Shown: positions 37,347 through 46,750 of the stretch, piece after piece | Layout of the letters: every line of letters starts with the position of its first letter | Position numbering within the stretch: position 1 is the first letter of the stretch | Source: Bacteroidota bacterium | GTDB taxonomy: Bacteria > Bacteroidota > Bacteroidia > Flavobacteriales > Schleiferiaceae | DNA length: 64,000 nucleotides | NCBI GenBank assembly: GCA_024742495.1 | Contig: JANSYJ010000003.1 | Coordinates: 526,436 to 590,435, forward strand | Direction: 5' to 3' | Made by a program: the position numbers and the translations under genes | The notes under the pieces: model-generated | Databases searched by the model: none | What the model saw: only the letters and a program-made list of their open reading frames with translations | Told to the model about the DNA's origin: nothing

Positions 37347-38435
37347 GTTTACAATTCCCTGTTTTTCCTGTTCCCAATTCAGTTCAGTTTTTGCTTTGGC
37401 TAAGGCCGCTTTATAGGGCTTACTTCCCTCCTCCCGCATCTTTTCCAAATTCGCTTTAATGGCCTTGGGTTCAACCTTGGTTACGCGACCAATCTTATAG
37501 TCTTCAACGATGGATCTCACTTCGATTACCTCACTACAAAGTATCGGTATTCCTGCCTTTATATAATCGAAAAGCTTGTTGGGTAGGCTAAATCGATAAT
37601 TCACATTACTGCCTTTATCCAGTGAAATACCTAAATCCGCTTGAGCCGTGTATTGCAACATTTCAGCATAGGGCAATGGATCGATAAAAATCACTTTGTT
37701 TTCCAGGTCCCCTTCCTGTGCTCGCTTTTTTAAGGCAGGCAACACATCTCCCTTGCCCACAATTAGCAATTGAATCTTTAAATCGCATTTCGCTAGAGCC
37801 TCTAAACACTCCTCCATTCCGCGATCTACATTAATTCCGGCCCCTTGATTAATCACCAAAAAATGATCTTCACTTAGGCCCAATTCCTTGCGAGTCTTTA
37901 ATCTTTTTGGGAAAAAGGAATTTCCCACATTTCGAACCACTCTTGGGCGAATACCGTAATCGGCTTCATATAGAGCCGCAATACTGTCGTTTACAGTGAT
38001 TAGCCATTTTAATTTTGGGAAAATCCAAGCCTCTAGTCTTTGCCAAACTGCCTTTACAAGCGGTCGATTTTGAATTTCAGGAACCCCACAGAAATATTCA
38101 TGACTATCATATATTAAGGGACGGCCGTAAATCTTAGAGACTAAAAAATTGGGAAGTAAGGTGTCTAAATCATTACTCCAATAAAGCGAATAGGGCTTTT
38201 GGAAGAGTAAATAAAAAAAGAGCCAAACATTTAATTGCGCATAAAATAGAAAGCCATTGTGGAACCACAACTTAAAGCGATGATACTGGTAATCTGGGTT
38301 AAAATCCGAACTTTCAGGAACTTGCCTTCCAATAAAATTAACGGAATAGCCCTGTTCTTCCAAAACAGAAATGCTCCTTTGCACCCGCTGATCGGTTACC
38401 AAATCATTACTAACACTTATCGCTACCCGCTTCAC
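37323..38435 (-). CDS. Glycosyltransferase family 4 (GT-B)
   Basis: A 370-residue GT-B enzyme. The N-terminal domain opens with VAISVSNDLVTDQRV; the C-terminal donor domain shows VINQGAGINVDRGMEECLEAL and the E-x7-E-like region around DLGISLDKGSNVNYRFSLPNKLFDYI. It would transfer a sugar to a glycan or lipid acceptor. It faces the family 2 enzyme tail to tail with a short overlap. It may act with it in surface glycan synthesis (inference). Confidence 0.85.
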   Translation of the reverse strand: MKRVAISVSNDLVTDQRVQRSISVLEEQGYSVNFIGRQVPESSDFNPDYQYHRFKLWFHNGFLFYAQLNVWLFFYLLFQKPYSLYWSNDLDTLLPNFLVSKIYGRPLIYDSHEYFCGVPEIQNRPLVKAVWQRLEAWIFPKLKWLITVNDSIAALYEADYGIRPRVVRNVGNSFFPKRLKTRKELGLSEDHFLVINQGAGINVDRGMEECLEALAKCDLKIQLLIVGKGDVLPALKKRAQEGDLENKVIFIDPLPYAEMLQYTAQADLGISLDKGSNVNYRFSLPNKLFDYIKAGIPILCSEVIEVRSIVEDYKIGRVTKVEPKAIKANLEKMREEGSKPYKAALAKAKTELNWEQEKQGIVNLLAQINS

Positions 38436-38478
38436 AGCACAATATTAGAAATTTAAAACCCTGCCTTGGCGGTATTGT

Positions 38479-38486
38479 TATTTTTG
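38479..38486 (+). promoter_or_regulatory. -7 element upstream of queA
   Basis: TATTTTTG fits TAnnTTTG and lies 17 bases before the ATG at 38503. The -33 element is not clear. Confidence 0.45.
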
Positions 38487-38502
38487 CCTCAAAATTGGCT
38501 TG

Positions 38503-39711
38503 ATGAATCGTCAAATAGACATAGAAGAATTCAATTATGAGCTTGATGAATCGCGGATTGCAGCTTATCCCCTCGAAAGAGGAAAGTCTAAATTGCTGAT
38601 TTATAAGAATCAAACTATTAGCGATAGTCAGTACCAAGCCATCGATGAGGCTTTGCCTAAGAACGCCTGGCTGGTATTTAACGAAACAAAGGTTGTGCAG
38701 GCACGTTTACTTTTTCCTAAAAACGAGCATAGCATAATAGAAGTCTTTTGTCTTGAACCACTTCAATATAAGAGTATTGAACAAGCCATGCAGGCGAAAA
38801 ATTCCATTCAGTATCAATGCTTAGTGGGTGGGGCAAGGAAATGGAAGGACCATGATCTAGTAATGGATTTGGGTACCGTTAAACTACGGGCCCAAAAAAT
38901 TGGCCGCGAAGAAGCTCATTTTCACATTGAACTAAGCTGGGATGGCGATCAAACTTTTAGTGAAATCTTAGAATTAGCAGGCAAAACACCCCTTCCCCCC
39001 TATATCAAACGAAAGGCCGAAGAAAGGGATAAAACCACTTATCAAACCACTTATGCCAAGCGATCGGGATCGGTTGCCGCTCCCACTGCGGGCTTACATT
39101 TTAATGATGAGATTTTCGATAGGATGAGAGCCGGCGGTGCCGACTTAAACTTTTTGACATTGCACGTAGGTGCCGGTACCTTTAAGCCCGTTTCAAGCTC
39201 AGTTGCCGAACATGAAATGCATGCAGAAGAGGCATTTTTAGATCGATCATTCATCAGCAAATTAAAAAGCGCCTTGCAAGCAGGACGCCCCATAATACCA
39301 GTGGGCACTACTTCCTTGCGGGCTTTAGAAAGCATGTACTGGTTGGGATGCATGTATCAGCAGGGACAAATTGGAAGCGGTGAAATTGTTGTTCCACAGT
39401 GGTTAGCTTTCGATCAGAAGGATTGGGCCATTGATCCCATTGAAAGCTTAGAAAGTCTCGAACAGCTCTTAAATAGTAGAGACTGTGATTGGCTCCCATT
39501 TAAAACCCAAATCATTATTGCGCCAGGCTATAAACATCGTTTAATCAAGGCCTTAATTACTAATTTCCATCAACCCAAAAGCACTTTAATGCTTTTAGTG
39601 GCTTCCCTAATTGGCGAGGCTTGGAAAGATGTTTATCAGTATGCTTTAAATAACAATTATCGTTTTTTGAGTTATGGAGATGGCTCCTTGTTATTCCTAG
39701 ATCAAGCTTAA
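38503..39711 (+). CDS. queA: tRNA preQ1(34) S-adenosylmethionine ribosyltransferase-isomerase QueA
   Basis: A 402-residue enzyme that moves the ribosyl part of S-adenosylmethionine to 7-aminomethyl-7-deazaguanine in tRNA to give epoxyqueuosine. Seen are FNETKVVQARL, GKTPLPPYIKR near 163-173, YQTTYAKRSGSVAAPTAGLHF and LHVGAGTFKPV. The ATG at 38503 is preferred to the TTG one codon before. At 402 residues it is longer than the usual ~345, from internal and C-terminal inserts. Other queuosine genes are not in the window. Confidence 0.95.
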   Translation: MNRQIDIEEFNYELDESRIAAYPLERGKSKLLIYKNQTISDSQYQAIDEALPKNAWLVFNETKVVQARLLFPKNEHSIIEVFCLEPLQYKSIEQAMQAKNSIQYQCLVGGARKWKDHDLVMDLGTVKLRAQKIGREEAHFHIELSWDGDQTFSEILELAGKTPLPPYIKRKAEERDKTTYQTTYAKRSGSVAAPTAGLHFNDEIFDRMRAGGADLNFLTLHVGAGTFKPVSSSVAEHEMHAEEAFLDRSFISKLKSALQAGRPIIPVGTTSLRALESMYWLGCMYQQGQIGSGEIVVPQWLAFDQKDWAIDPIESLESLEQLLNSRDCDWLPFKTQIIIAPGYKHRLIKALITNFHQPKSTLMLLVASLIGEAWKDVYQYALNNNYRFLSYGDGSLLFLDQA

Positions 39712-39713
39712 TT

Positions 39714-40859
39714 ATGCTGCGAAATATTCTGGTTCAATTATACTTATTCCTTCAACCTTTGCTGGGCATGGGGCAAAGCCTTTCGGCTGATGAAGTAGCG
39801 CATCTACCCAATGGTTTGGATGAATCGAGTGGTATGGCTTTTATCGGGGAAAATGCCATTGCCATGATTAATGATGGTGGCAATGATGCCGAGCTTTTTA
39901 TCGTAGATACTTTAGGGAATCTCATCATGAGACCAAAATTGTTAGGCTTGCCTAATCGAGATTGGGAATCCCTCTGCTATGCCAATGGCCTACTCTATAT
40001 TGGTGATTTTGGTAACAATAATAATAGTCGGCAAAACCTAGAGATTTTGGTGCTTGACATCTCCCGACTTTTAAGTGATGAAGAATGGTCATTAAAAGGT
40101 AGAATTCCCTTTTCATACGCCGACCAAAAAGCCTTTCCTCCGATTGAAAGCTCAGACTGGTATTACGATTTAGAGGCCATGGTTTACAGTGATGACTCTC
40201 TGTTTCTATTTACCAAAAACCGAACAAAACCCTTTGATGGCTTGGTGAAGGTTTATGCTCTTAGCACTAAAATAAGAACACAAGAAGCCCAGTATATCAA
40301 GTCATTTAAAACCGAAATCGGCCTAAAACATTTTAATTGGGTTGCGGGGGCTAGTCTCGGACCAAATGGCGACGACCTGTTTTTACTCGGCTACAGCAAA
40401 CTTTGGTATATAGCCGATTGGCGCAATAATTCCGAATTAAAGGCCTTCCCTTACAATTTGGGCTATTTCTCGCAAAAGGAAGCCCTCGCCTACTCCAATA
40501 ATCAAATTTATTTTAGCGAAGAAAGAACCAAGGGTCAAGATCCAAAATTACACAAGCTTTCCGTTGACGTTTTTCGAGATCAGTATCGCCATTTAATGGA
40601 AGAAATTTTCCGCCTTCCTGCTCAAAAAGTTGATGAAGACAAAATCTTTAGAATTACCTTTAAAGACCCACATCATTTTATTGGCAGCACCTATCACATT
40701 TATAACACTTCTGGAATTGAGGTGCTTAAAGGGGAATTTACGGCCGAAATGTTAAAACAGCCGGAGTATGAAATAGACTTAACAAGCCTCATGCCCGGTC
40801 GCTACGTTTTTAGTTTAAGAGGTCAGATTAAAAGGGCCTTTGCCATTCAGGTTTTATAG
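39714..40859 (+). CDS. Exported beta-propeller-like protein with T9SS-like tail
   Basis: A 381-residue exported protein (signal ending near GMG|Q). Residues about 25-300 have propeller-like blades: SSGMAFIGENAIAMINDGGN, LYIGDFGNNNNSRQN, YYDLEAMVYSDDSLFLF. This recalls SdiA-regulated or esterase-like propellers. The last ~75 residues (YHIYNTSGIEVLKGEF, LTSLMPGRYVFSL) fit a type IX sorting domain. It starts two bases after queA, so is probably co-transcribed although functionally unrelated. No catalytic residues are assigned. Confidence 0.72.
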   Translation: MLRNILVQLYLFLQPLLGMGQSLSADEVAHLPNGLDESSGMAFIGENAIAMINDGGNDAELFIVDTLGNLIMRPKLLGLPNRDWESLCYANGLLYIGDFGNNNNSRQNLEILVLDISRLLSDEEWSLKGRIPFSYADQKAFPPIESSDWYYDLEAMVYSDDSLFLFTKNRTKPFDGLVKVYALSTKIRTQEAQYIKSFKTEIGLKHFNWVAGASLGPNGDDLFLLGYSKLWYIADWRNNSELKAFPYNLGYFSQKEALAYSNNQIYFSEERTKGQDPKLHKLSVDVFRDQYRHLMEEIFRLPAQKVDEDKIFRITFKDPHHFIGSTYHIYNTSGIEVLKGEFTAEMLKQPEYEIDLTSLMPGRYVFSLRGQIKRAFAIQVL

Positions 40860-41661
40860 GATCTAGTTTCAGGCTCATGCCGATGCCGAGCTGGCCATTG
40901 ATTAATAAAGCGGGACTAAGACTAATCCTCTGATCCTTTTCCCTTTGCCATTTGGCAATTTTTCGTCCTACAAATACTCCAATCAGTCCTCCCATTACTA
41001 TGTCGGAAGGCCAGTGTTTTTGATCGTAAACCCTTTGCCAGGCAGTTAATGCTGCGAGGCTATAAAGTGGAATTGCCAAATAAAGTGGATCCTCATAATA
41101 AGCCGAAACGGAGGAAGCAATAGAAAATGCCATCGCTGAATGCCCGGATGGAAAGGAAAGGTTTTGATTGCGAAATGAGGGCCCTCTAAATTGATAAGGA
41201 TCTAAAAAGATTTGTTCTTCGGGTCTTATCCGGTGGAAAATCAACTTAAGACCCATCACCGTAACTCCTGCGGTAAGCATACTTTGCAGAACAGTTGAAC
41301 TTAGGGAACTCAATTCTTGATAGCCGGCCCATTCACCGCCAAGGTAAAGGGCTAAGGCCACAGTTCCTCCATTTATAGGGTTGCCAAAAGGCTCCATATA
41401 AGGGCTCCATTTTTCGCCTAATTCGGGATCATTAAAGCTTAGCGCTGATTGAAGCTCCAAATCATACACAAAGGCCAATGCAACTGCCGTTCCGCCTAAA
41501 CCCCAAAACACCAAATCCGATTTTTGATAGCTGTCTCTCTGAAACCAATTACCCGCATTCGACCAAGAATCCTCGATTAATTGTAACTGGGCATTAATTG
41601 AATTCGCAGCTAAAATTAAAACGACTAGTAAACACTTATACTTAGTTGATAGGCTTCGCAT
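40828..41661 (-). CDS. PAP2-family phosphatase
   Basis: A 277-residue membrane phosphatase with all three PAP2 motifs: KLIFHRIRP, PSGH with the catalytic His, and R-VYDQK-H-WPS-D. Signal peptide and several membrane segments are present. Likely substrates are phosphatidate or undecaprenyl pyrophosphate. The product is envelope-located. Its 3' end overlaps the convergent propeller gene by 32 bases. Confidence 0.9.
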   Translation of the reverse strand: MRSLSTKYKCLLVVLILAANSINAQLQLIEDSWSNAGNWFQRDSYQKSDLVFWGLGGTAVALAFVYDLELQSALSFNDPELGEKWSPYMEPFGNPINGGTVALALYLGGEWAGYQELSSLSSTVLQSMLTAGVTVMGLKLIFHRIRPEEQIFLDPYQFRGPSFRNQNLSFPSGHSAMAFSIASSVSAYYEDPLYLAIPLYSLAALTAWQRVYDQKHWPSDIVMGGLIGVFVGRKIAKWQREKDQRISLSPALLINGQLGIGMSLKLDPIKPEWQRPF

Positions 41662-41688
41662 ATTGAATATCCTTTACCTTCGCAAGGT

Positions 41689-42540
41689 ATGCAGAGCAAG
41701 TTAGAAGCAACAAGCCTCATCGAGGAAAAACCTTTTTTAGATTTCATTGAATTTGTGGAATCTAATTTTGGTTTGATGCTAAGCCTGTACAATCCAAAAT
41801 CGCTAAAGCGTAGGTTGGATAAGGTTTTACGCCTTTTTAAGATCGATGATTTGCGCAGTCTTCAAATGCTCCTCATTCGCGATGAAAAGTATTTCCAGAA
41901 ATTCATTGATGCCTTCACGGTGCAGGTAACAGAGCTCTTTAGAGAACCCGGTGGCCTTAAAGTGATTCGAGAAGATGTATTACCTCTTTTGCGAAATAAA
42001 GAAGCGCCCAGAATATTATTGATTGGCAGCAGTACCGGTGAAGAACTATGTTCTCTAGCAATTATCCTGAAAGAATTGGATTTATTAGATCGCGTAGAAA
42101 TAACCGCCACAGATCTATCTCCAAAGGCAATAAGCCGCGCCGCTAAGCCCTGCATTTCTAAATCGCGACTCAAAGAAGCTCAAATGAATTATCGCCGTTC
42201 CGGCGGAACTGGCTTGTTGGAAGATTACTATCAAGCGACTTCATCCCTATGCTATTTTCATTCAAGCTTATTTGATAGGGTTCACTTTCAATGCTTTGAT
42301 ATTACCAAAGATGAACTCGACCAAAAATTCGATTTGATCTTTTGCCGCAATTTGCTGATCTATTTTCAATCGCAACAACATAATGGTTTGGTGCAGCGGC
42401 TTGTTCGACATCTTAAACCCGGTGGATTTTTAAGTTTCGGCGAACAGGAGTCGATTCGATTTTATAAAAATCATGATAATCTTCAAATTGTCTCATCATC
42501 GCAAAAAATCTACCGACAAAATATCTTCTTACCTTACTAA
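41689..42540 (+). CDS. CheR-type methyltransferase
   Basis: A 283-residue S-adenosylmethionine-dependent methyltransferase of the CheR family, which methylates glutamates on chemoreceptors. The N-terminal helical domain (about 10-75) precedes GSSTGEELCSLAI near 113 and DLIFCRNLLIYF near 217. No receptor, CheA or CheB gene is in the window. In gliding or non-motile Bacteroidota, stand-alone CheR proteins occur and their targets are unknown. A -7-like TACCTTCG lies just before the ATG. Confidence 0.88.
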   Translation: MQSKLEATSLIEEKPFLDFIEFVESNFGLMLSLYNPKSLKRRLDKVLRLFKIDDLRSLQMLLIRDEKYFQKFIDAFTVQVTELFREPGGLKVIREDVLPLLRNKEAPRILLIGSSTGEELCSLAIILKELDLLDRVEITATDLSPKAISRAAKPCISKSRLKEAQMNYRRSGGTGLLEDYYQATSSLCYFHSSLFDRVHFQCFDITKDELDQKFDLIFCRNLLIYFQSQQHNGLVQRLVRHLKPGGFLSFGEQESIRFYKNHDNLQIVSSSQKIYRQNIFLPY

Positions 42541-42587
42541 TCCTTCTTTGTCTAAAGCCTATCAAGGGGCAAAATCAAAGTTTACGC

Positions 42588-43496
42588 TTGGCCTTTTACA
42601 ATGTTGAGAATCTCTTTCACCCCTATTGGGATTCCCTAAACCCAGATGAAGAATTTAGACCAGAAGGCCGTCGCGAATGGAATTACTGGAAGTATAAGGA
42701 ACGATTAAAGCGATTAAGCAAGGTAATTATTAGTCTTAGTGACAGTAGCTATAATCCTCCAGCGCTAGTAGCTTTTGCTGAAATTGAAAGTAGAGCAGTT
42801 CTCAGCGATCTAATTAAGAACGGCTATTTCCAAAAATTAAATTATCAGTCAGTACACTACGATTCTCCCGATCGACGCGGCATCGATGTGGGCCTCATTT
42901 ATCAAAGGCATAAATTGAAGCTTATCCAATCCAAGGCCATTCCATATCGGGATCCCAATAATCCCAAATATCGCAGCAGAGATATGCTTTTCGCTTCCTT
43001 TGAAACTGTAAAGAAGGATACCCTCAATATTTTTATCTGCCATTGGCCAAGTCGTTATGGAGGGAAGATAAAATCCATGCCCAAGCGATTAAATGCCGCC
43101 TTAATTCTTTCTCGCTTTATCGATTCGCTTCAGCTTCAAACAAAGTCGCCCTTTATAATTTTGGGCGATTTTAACGATGGGCCTCAAGATAGCAGTATGA
43201 CGATGCTTTGCAGAAATGCCAATTTGAAAAACCTGATGTTAGACTTAGATCCAAAGCTGGGCAGCCATCGCTATAAAGGTGAGTGGGCTTATTTGGATCA
43301 GATACTAGTTAGCAATGGCCATTTAAAGTTCATTTCCGGCTTAGGCGTATTCCAAGCGCCCTTCCTTTTAGAGCCTCAAGGGCGATTACCTGGTTTGAAA
43401 CCCAAGCGTGCCTTTCAAGGTCCATTTTTCACCAAAGGCTATAGTGATCATTTACCTATTTACTTGGATTGGAGCCTAAGACCCAACCTCCATTAG
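42588..43496 (+). CDS. Exported endonuclease/exonuclease/phosphatase-family protein
   Basis: An EEP-fold protein of at least 302 residues. Seen are FYNVENLFHP at the start, AEIESRAVL, RRGIDVGLIY, HWPSRYGGK, LGDFND and YSDHLPIYLDW at the end, the complete set of metal and catalytic residues. The first usable conventional start is TTG at 42588, which lies directly on the conserved core. The same frame is open upstream to 42480 and encodes a signal-peptide-like segment (YLLTLLILLCL ... IKGQ) with no ATG, GTG or TTG, so the true start is probably non-canonical. It would be exported and act on DNA, RNA or a phosphoester. Confidence 0.85.
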   Translation: MAFYNVENLFHPYWDSLNPDEEFRPEGRREWNYWKYKERLKRLSKVIISLSDSSYNPPALVAFAEIESRAVLSDLIKNGYFQKLNYQSVHYDSPDRRGIDVGLIYQRHKLKLIQSKAIPYRDPNNPKYRSRDMLFASFETVKKDTLNIFICHWPSRYGGKIKSMPKRLNAALILSRFIDSLQLQTKSPFIILGDFNDGPQDSSMTMLCRNANLKNLMLDLDPKLGSHRYKGEWAYLDQILVSNGHLKFISGLGVFQAPFLLEPQGRLPGLKPKRAFQGPFFTKGYSDHLPIYLDWSLRPNLH

Positions 43497-43584
43497 TTTT
43501 ATAACGATTTATTAGTGAACAATAATTTGGGTGAAAATTCCGCTATGCCACTAGACTCTTGTAAATTGGCATCCTATAAAAAGC

Positions 43585-43592
43585 TAAATTTG
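43585..43592 (+). promoter_or_regulatory. -7 element upstream of the lipoprotein gene
   Basis: TAAATTTG, followed by CCCC, fits TAnnTTTG and lies 16 bases before the ATG at 43609. The -33 region is unclear. Confidence 0.45.
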
Positions 43593-43608
43593 CCCCGAAA
43601 TTTATTTT

Positions 43609-44550
43609 ATGAAACGTATCACGCTTTTGGCTATAGCCATGATGGTTTTCACTGCATGTGAAGATGATCCCGTTGCTACAACAGCTAGCTTTCCTACCGA
43701 TGACCTTGCCTTACCCGAGGTACGCACTTCTTTAATGCTCAGCTCTTACAATCCTTCTACGGGTTATTTATCCGAGATTCCACGCATTTTATTGGCCGAT
43801 GCTCATGCAGGAGCCTTTACTCAAATGAGTTTGGTAAATGATCCAGGAAACCCATTATACAGTGCCATTTCAGATAGTATCGCTTGGAATCAGCCCCTTG
43901 CCCCTGCTCCGGCCATTTATTTAAATGACCAAACCGTTGACCCTGCATTATTATTTGATGCGGTTGAAACTGCTTCTGAGCGCAGACCATTGGCTACCGT
44001 TAACCATAAGGTGACTAGAACGGATACCGCTTGGCTGGTAGATTCCAAAGTGAAGTTTTGGAAGGACACCATTAATCCTGGTTTTCGCATAGAAACCTAT
44101 ATGACCGCTAGCGCTGTGGCGAAAAACCATACTGCTGCTGGAGTAAATCTAAACCTAAACAATACCCCTGGCGTAGTGAAAGTCGTAAATGACGCCAGTC
44201 TTTGGGATGTGAATATCGAAAGTACAGTAGATTCTACTAAAATTATTACGGCGGTAAATGACACTTTTTATCATCAAAACGTCTTGGTGAAAAATTTTAA
44301 TCAAGAGTCTGCTTGGGGCCTTGGTTTTGATGAGTACTCTCCTTTTGGTCAGTCCTTAAGTGCTGGCGATATCATTGGAACGTCAACCACTCCAATTCGT
44401 CATTTCTTCTATCGTCCCGAGTCAGGAGAAGCCTCTGCCTATGATCCAGGTTATGAATACCGCGTAGGCTTCATTACGATTATTTGGGTGCAGAATCAGG
44501 ACACCTTTAAGTATGAATACGTGAACAGCGTTATGACTGTGCTGAATTAA
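43609..44550 (+). CDS. Lipoprotein of unknown function
   Basis: A 313-residue predicted lipoprotein with lipobox FTAC (C17) followed by acidic residues, which in Bacteroidota can signal surface display. The mature part looks beta-rich, and the last third contains YDPGYEYRVGFITIIWVQN and resembles Omp28-type proteins only loosely. I do not assign a family. It is single, with its own promoter and a strong terminator. Confidence 0.72.
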   Translation: MKRITLLAIAMMVFTACEDDPVATTASFPTDDLALPEVRTSLMLSSYNPSTGYLSEIPRILLADAHAGAFTQMSLVNDPGNPLYSAISDSIAWNQPLAPAPAIYLNDQTVDPALLFDAVETASERRPLATVNHKVTRTDTAWLVDSKVKFWKDTINPGFRIETYMTASAVAKNHTAAGVNLNLNNTPGVVKVVNDASLWDVNIESTVDSTKIITAVNDTFYHQNVLVKNFNQESAWGLGFDEYSPFGQSLSAGDIIGTSTTPIRHFFYRPESGEASAYDPGYEYRVGFITIIWVQNQDTFKYEYVNSVMTVLN

Positions 44551-44572
44551 AAGCCAATAGTTGTTATCATTA

Positions 44573-44606
44573 AAAAAGCCGCTACAAAATTTGTAGCGGC
44601 TTTTTA
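44573..44606. terminator. Strong bidirectional terminator
   Basis: AAAAAGCCGCTACAAA pairs with TTTGTAGCGGCTTTTT around a very short centre. A T-run follows on both strands, so it serves the lipoprotein gene (plus) and the thioesterase gene (minus). Confidence 0.88.
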
Positions 44607-44635
44607 TTTTGCTTGGGGTAATATCTAATCAAGGC

Positions 44636-45052
44636 TTAGGCCTTTTGATCAAAGTAAGGTTTTAGCTTATCTAGAAAATACTGGGGCGCAGTAGTAGGTT
44701 TGTTTTTTAGCTTATCCACAAAAACCAATTGTACCATACCAATCGTTAAAAGCTTACCAGCTTCATTTCTAATTTCATGATGAAAGGTGATCCTTGTAGA
44801 GGGCGTTTCTCGAATTTCAGAGCTTATTTCAATCAAGTCATCGTAGGTAGCAGGAGCCAAATATTTAACTTCAAGCTTTAATACCGGGAGCATTATCCCT
44901 TCCTCTTCCATTTTCTTATAGCTCAAGTTTAAGGCCCTCAGTGACTCTACTCTTCCAATCTCGAAATATTGTGAATAATTACCATAGTAAACCACGCCCA
45001 TTTGATCTGTTTCGGCATATCGGACTCGCGTGGAGATTAAACTTCGATACAT
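44636..45052 (-). CDS. YbgC-like acyl-CoA thioesterase
   Basis: A 138-residue hot-dog thioesterase. VRYAETDQMGVVYYGNYSQYF (about 9-29) contains the catalytic Asp and the H/Y-adjacent loop; FEIGRVESLRAL forms the hot-dog helix. It would cleave a short or medium acyl-CoA. It lies divergently upstream of dnaA, an arrangement I recall from other flavobacteria. Confidence 0.9.
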   Translation of the reverse strand: MYRSLISTRVRYAETDQMGVVYYGNYSQYFEIGRVESLRALNLSYKKMEEEGIMLPVLKLEVKYLAPATYDDLIEISSEIRETPSTRITFHHEIRNEAGKLLTIGMVQLVFVDKLKNKPTTAPQYFLDKLKPYFDQKA

Positions 45053-45285
45053 AAATTCTTAGTGACTGATTATTAAGCTGGTTCTACGGTAGAATGCGGG
45101 ATACAGAGCGATTTCGCCTCTCTTAAGCTCGGTTAAAAAAAGGTATTTAGCAATACCAATTTGATTTTTTTTATCACTTTTTTCTACACACTTTTGTCGA
45201 AGCAACGGAGGGGAATGTCTAAAGCCAATTTTAAGCTGAAGCGGCCGTTGATATAACTAAATACAAAGCTAATTTATAATCATAT

Positions 45286-46716
45286 ATGGAGCTGACTGCA
45301 AAGACAGTATGGGATAATTGTCTGTCTTATATAAAAGACAATATCTCCGCGCAAAGTTATAAGACGTGGTTTTTGCCGATTAAGCCGCTTAAGCTGAAGG
45401 ATAATGTCCTAAGCATTCAGGTGCCTAGTAAGTTTTTCTACGAATGGATAGAGGAGAATTATATCAAGCTCCTTAAAAGTGCTATTACTCGTGAACTCGG
45501 CGACGATGCAAAATTAGTTTACAGCATCGTGATGGAGAACACCTATGGGAATACCAAGCCTTACACGGTTAAAATTCCTTCGAGTAATCGCGGTTCTATA
45601 AAAAACCCTAAGGTTAGCATGCCCATGGAATTGGGAGAAAATGGCGTTAAAAACCCATTTATTATTTCTGGGCTCCGTAAAGTACATGTAGAGTCTCAGC
45701 TTAATCCCAACTATGCTTTCGACAATTTTGTAGAAGGTGATTGCAATCGACTAGCACGTTCTGCGGGATATGCCGTATCAAAGAAGCCCGGTGGCACTTC
45801 CTTTAACCCCCTGCTACTCTATGGTGGTAATGGACTGGGGAAAACCCATCTTGCCCATGCTATTGGGATAGAAATTAAAGATCTATATCCCGAGAAAACG
45901 GTGCTCTATGTTAGTGCCGAAAAGTTTCAACAACAGTTTATCGAATCCATTCGAACCAATAATAAAAATGACTTCTTGCATTTCTATCAAATGATCGATG
46001 TATTGATTGTTGATGATGTGCACTCATTTGCCGGAAAGGAAAAAACTCAAGACGCCTTTTTCGAAATATTTAATCACTTACATCAAAATAGTAAGCAGGT
46101 TATTCTTACCTCAGATCGTGCTCCGGTGGATCTGCAAGGAATGGAGCAGCGCTTGTTATCCCGCTTTAAATGGGGCTTAAGTGCCGATTTACAGGTACCT
46201 GATTTGGAAACGAGAATTGCCATCCTAAATCAGAAGCTTTACAACGATGGCGTTGAAATGCCCGGTGATGTAATAGAATACCTCGCCTATAGCATTAATT
46301 CAAATGTACGCGAGCTCGAGGGTGCTTTAATTAGCCTTCTGGCACAGTCATCCTTAAACAAGAAGCGTATTACCGTGGAACTTGCGAAGCAAATGATCGA
46401 CAAGTTTGTGAAGAATACCACGCGTGAAATTAGTATCGATTACATCCAGAAAGTAGTTTGTGACTATTTCGACATGCCAATTGAGCTACTGAAGTCGAAA
46501 ACCCGTAAGCGCGAAATTGTACAAGCCCGTCAATTGGCCATGTACTTTTCCAAGCAATTGACTAAAAACTCTCTGGCTAGTATTGGGGCACAATGTGGTA
46601 ATAAAGACCATGCTACCGTGCTTCACGCCTGCCGAACGGTAAATAATCTTTCCGAAACTGATAAGCGCTTCCGCACTTATGTAGATGATCTTCGAAAGAA
46701 ATTAACCTTAAAATAA
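45286..46716 (+). CDS. dnaA: Chromosomal replication initiator DnaA
   Basis: A 476-residue AAA+ initiator that opens the replication origin. Domain I (about 5-75) binds helicase loaders, Walker A is GGNGLGKTH near 178-186, Walker B is VLIVDDVHSF near 241-250, the arginine finger lies in LSRFKWGL, and the domain IV helix-turn-helix ends with NKDHATVLHACRTV. All domains are intact. The 233-base upstream gap shows no cluster of perfect TTATCCACA boxes, so the origin cannot be placed here. Confidence 0.97.
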   Translation: MELTAKTVWDNCLSYIKDNISAQSYKTWFLPIKPLKLKDNVLSIQVPSKFFYEWIEENYIKLLKSAITRELGDDAKLVYSIVMENTYGNTKPYTVKIPSSNRGSIKNPKVSMPMELGENGVKNPFIISGLRKVHVESQLNPNYAFDNFVEGDCNRLARSAGYAVSKKPGGTSFNPLLLYGGNGLGKTHLAHAIGIEIKDLYPEKTVLYVSAEKFQQQFIESIRTNNKNDFLHFYQMIDVLIVDDVHSFAGKEKTQDAFFEIFNHLHQNSKQVILTSDRAPVDLQGMEQRLLSRFKWGLSADLQVPDLETRIAILNQKLYNDGVEMPGDVIEYLAYSINSNVRELEGALISLLAQSSLNKKRITVELAKQMIDKFVKNTTREISIDYIQKVVCDYFDMPIELLKSKTRKREIVQARQLAMYFSKQLTKNSLASIGAQCGNKDHATVLHACRTVNNLSETDKRFRTYVDDLRKKLTLK

Positions 46717-46722
46717 AATGAG

Positions 46723-46750
46723 ACCCGGACATTATTTGTTCGGGTTTTTT
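46723..46750 (+). terminator. Terminator of dnaA
   Basis: ACCCGGACA (46723-46731) pairs with TGTTCGGGT (46737-46745), with one G-T pair, and is followed by a T-run. Confidence 0.8.

Noticed and set aside
44712..44720. A perfect DnaA box TTATCCACA near dnaA
   Set aside because: It is a single copy inside the thioesterase gene, and about one chance match per window of this size is expected. No cluster is seen in the gaps around dnaA, so no origin is claimed.
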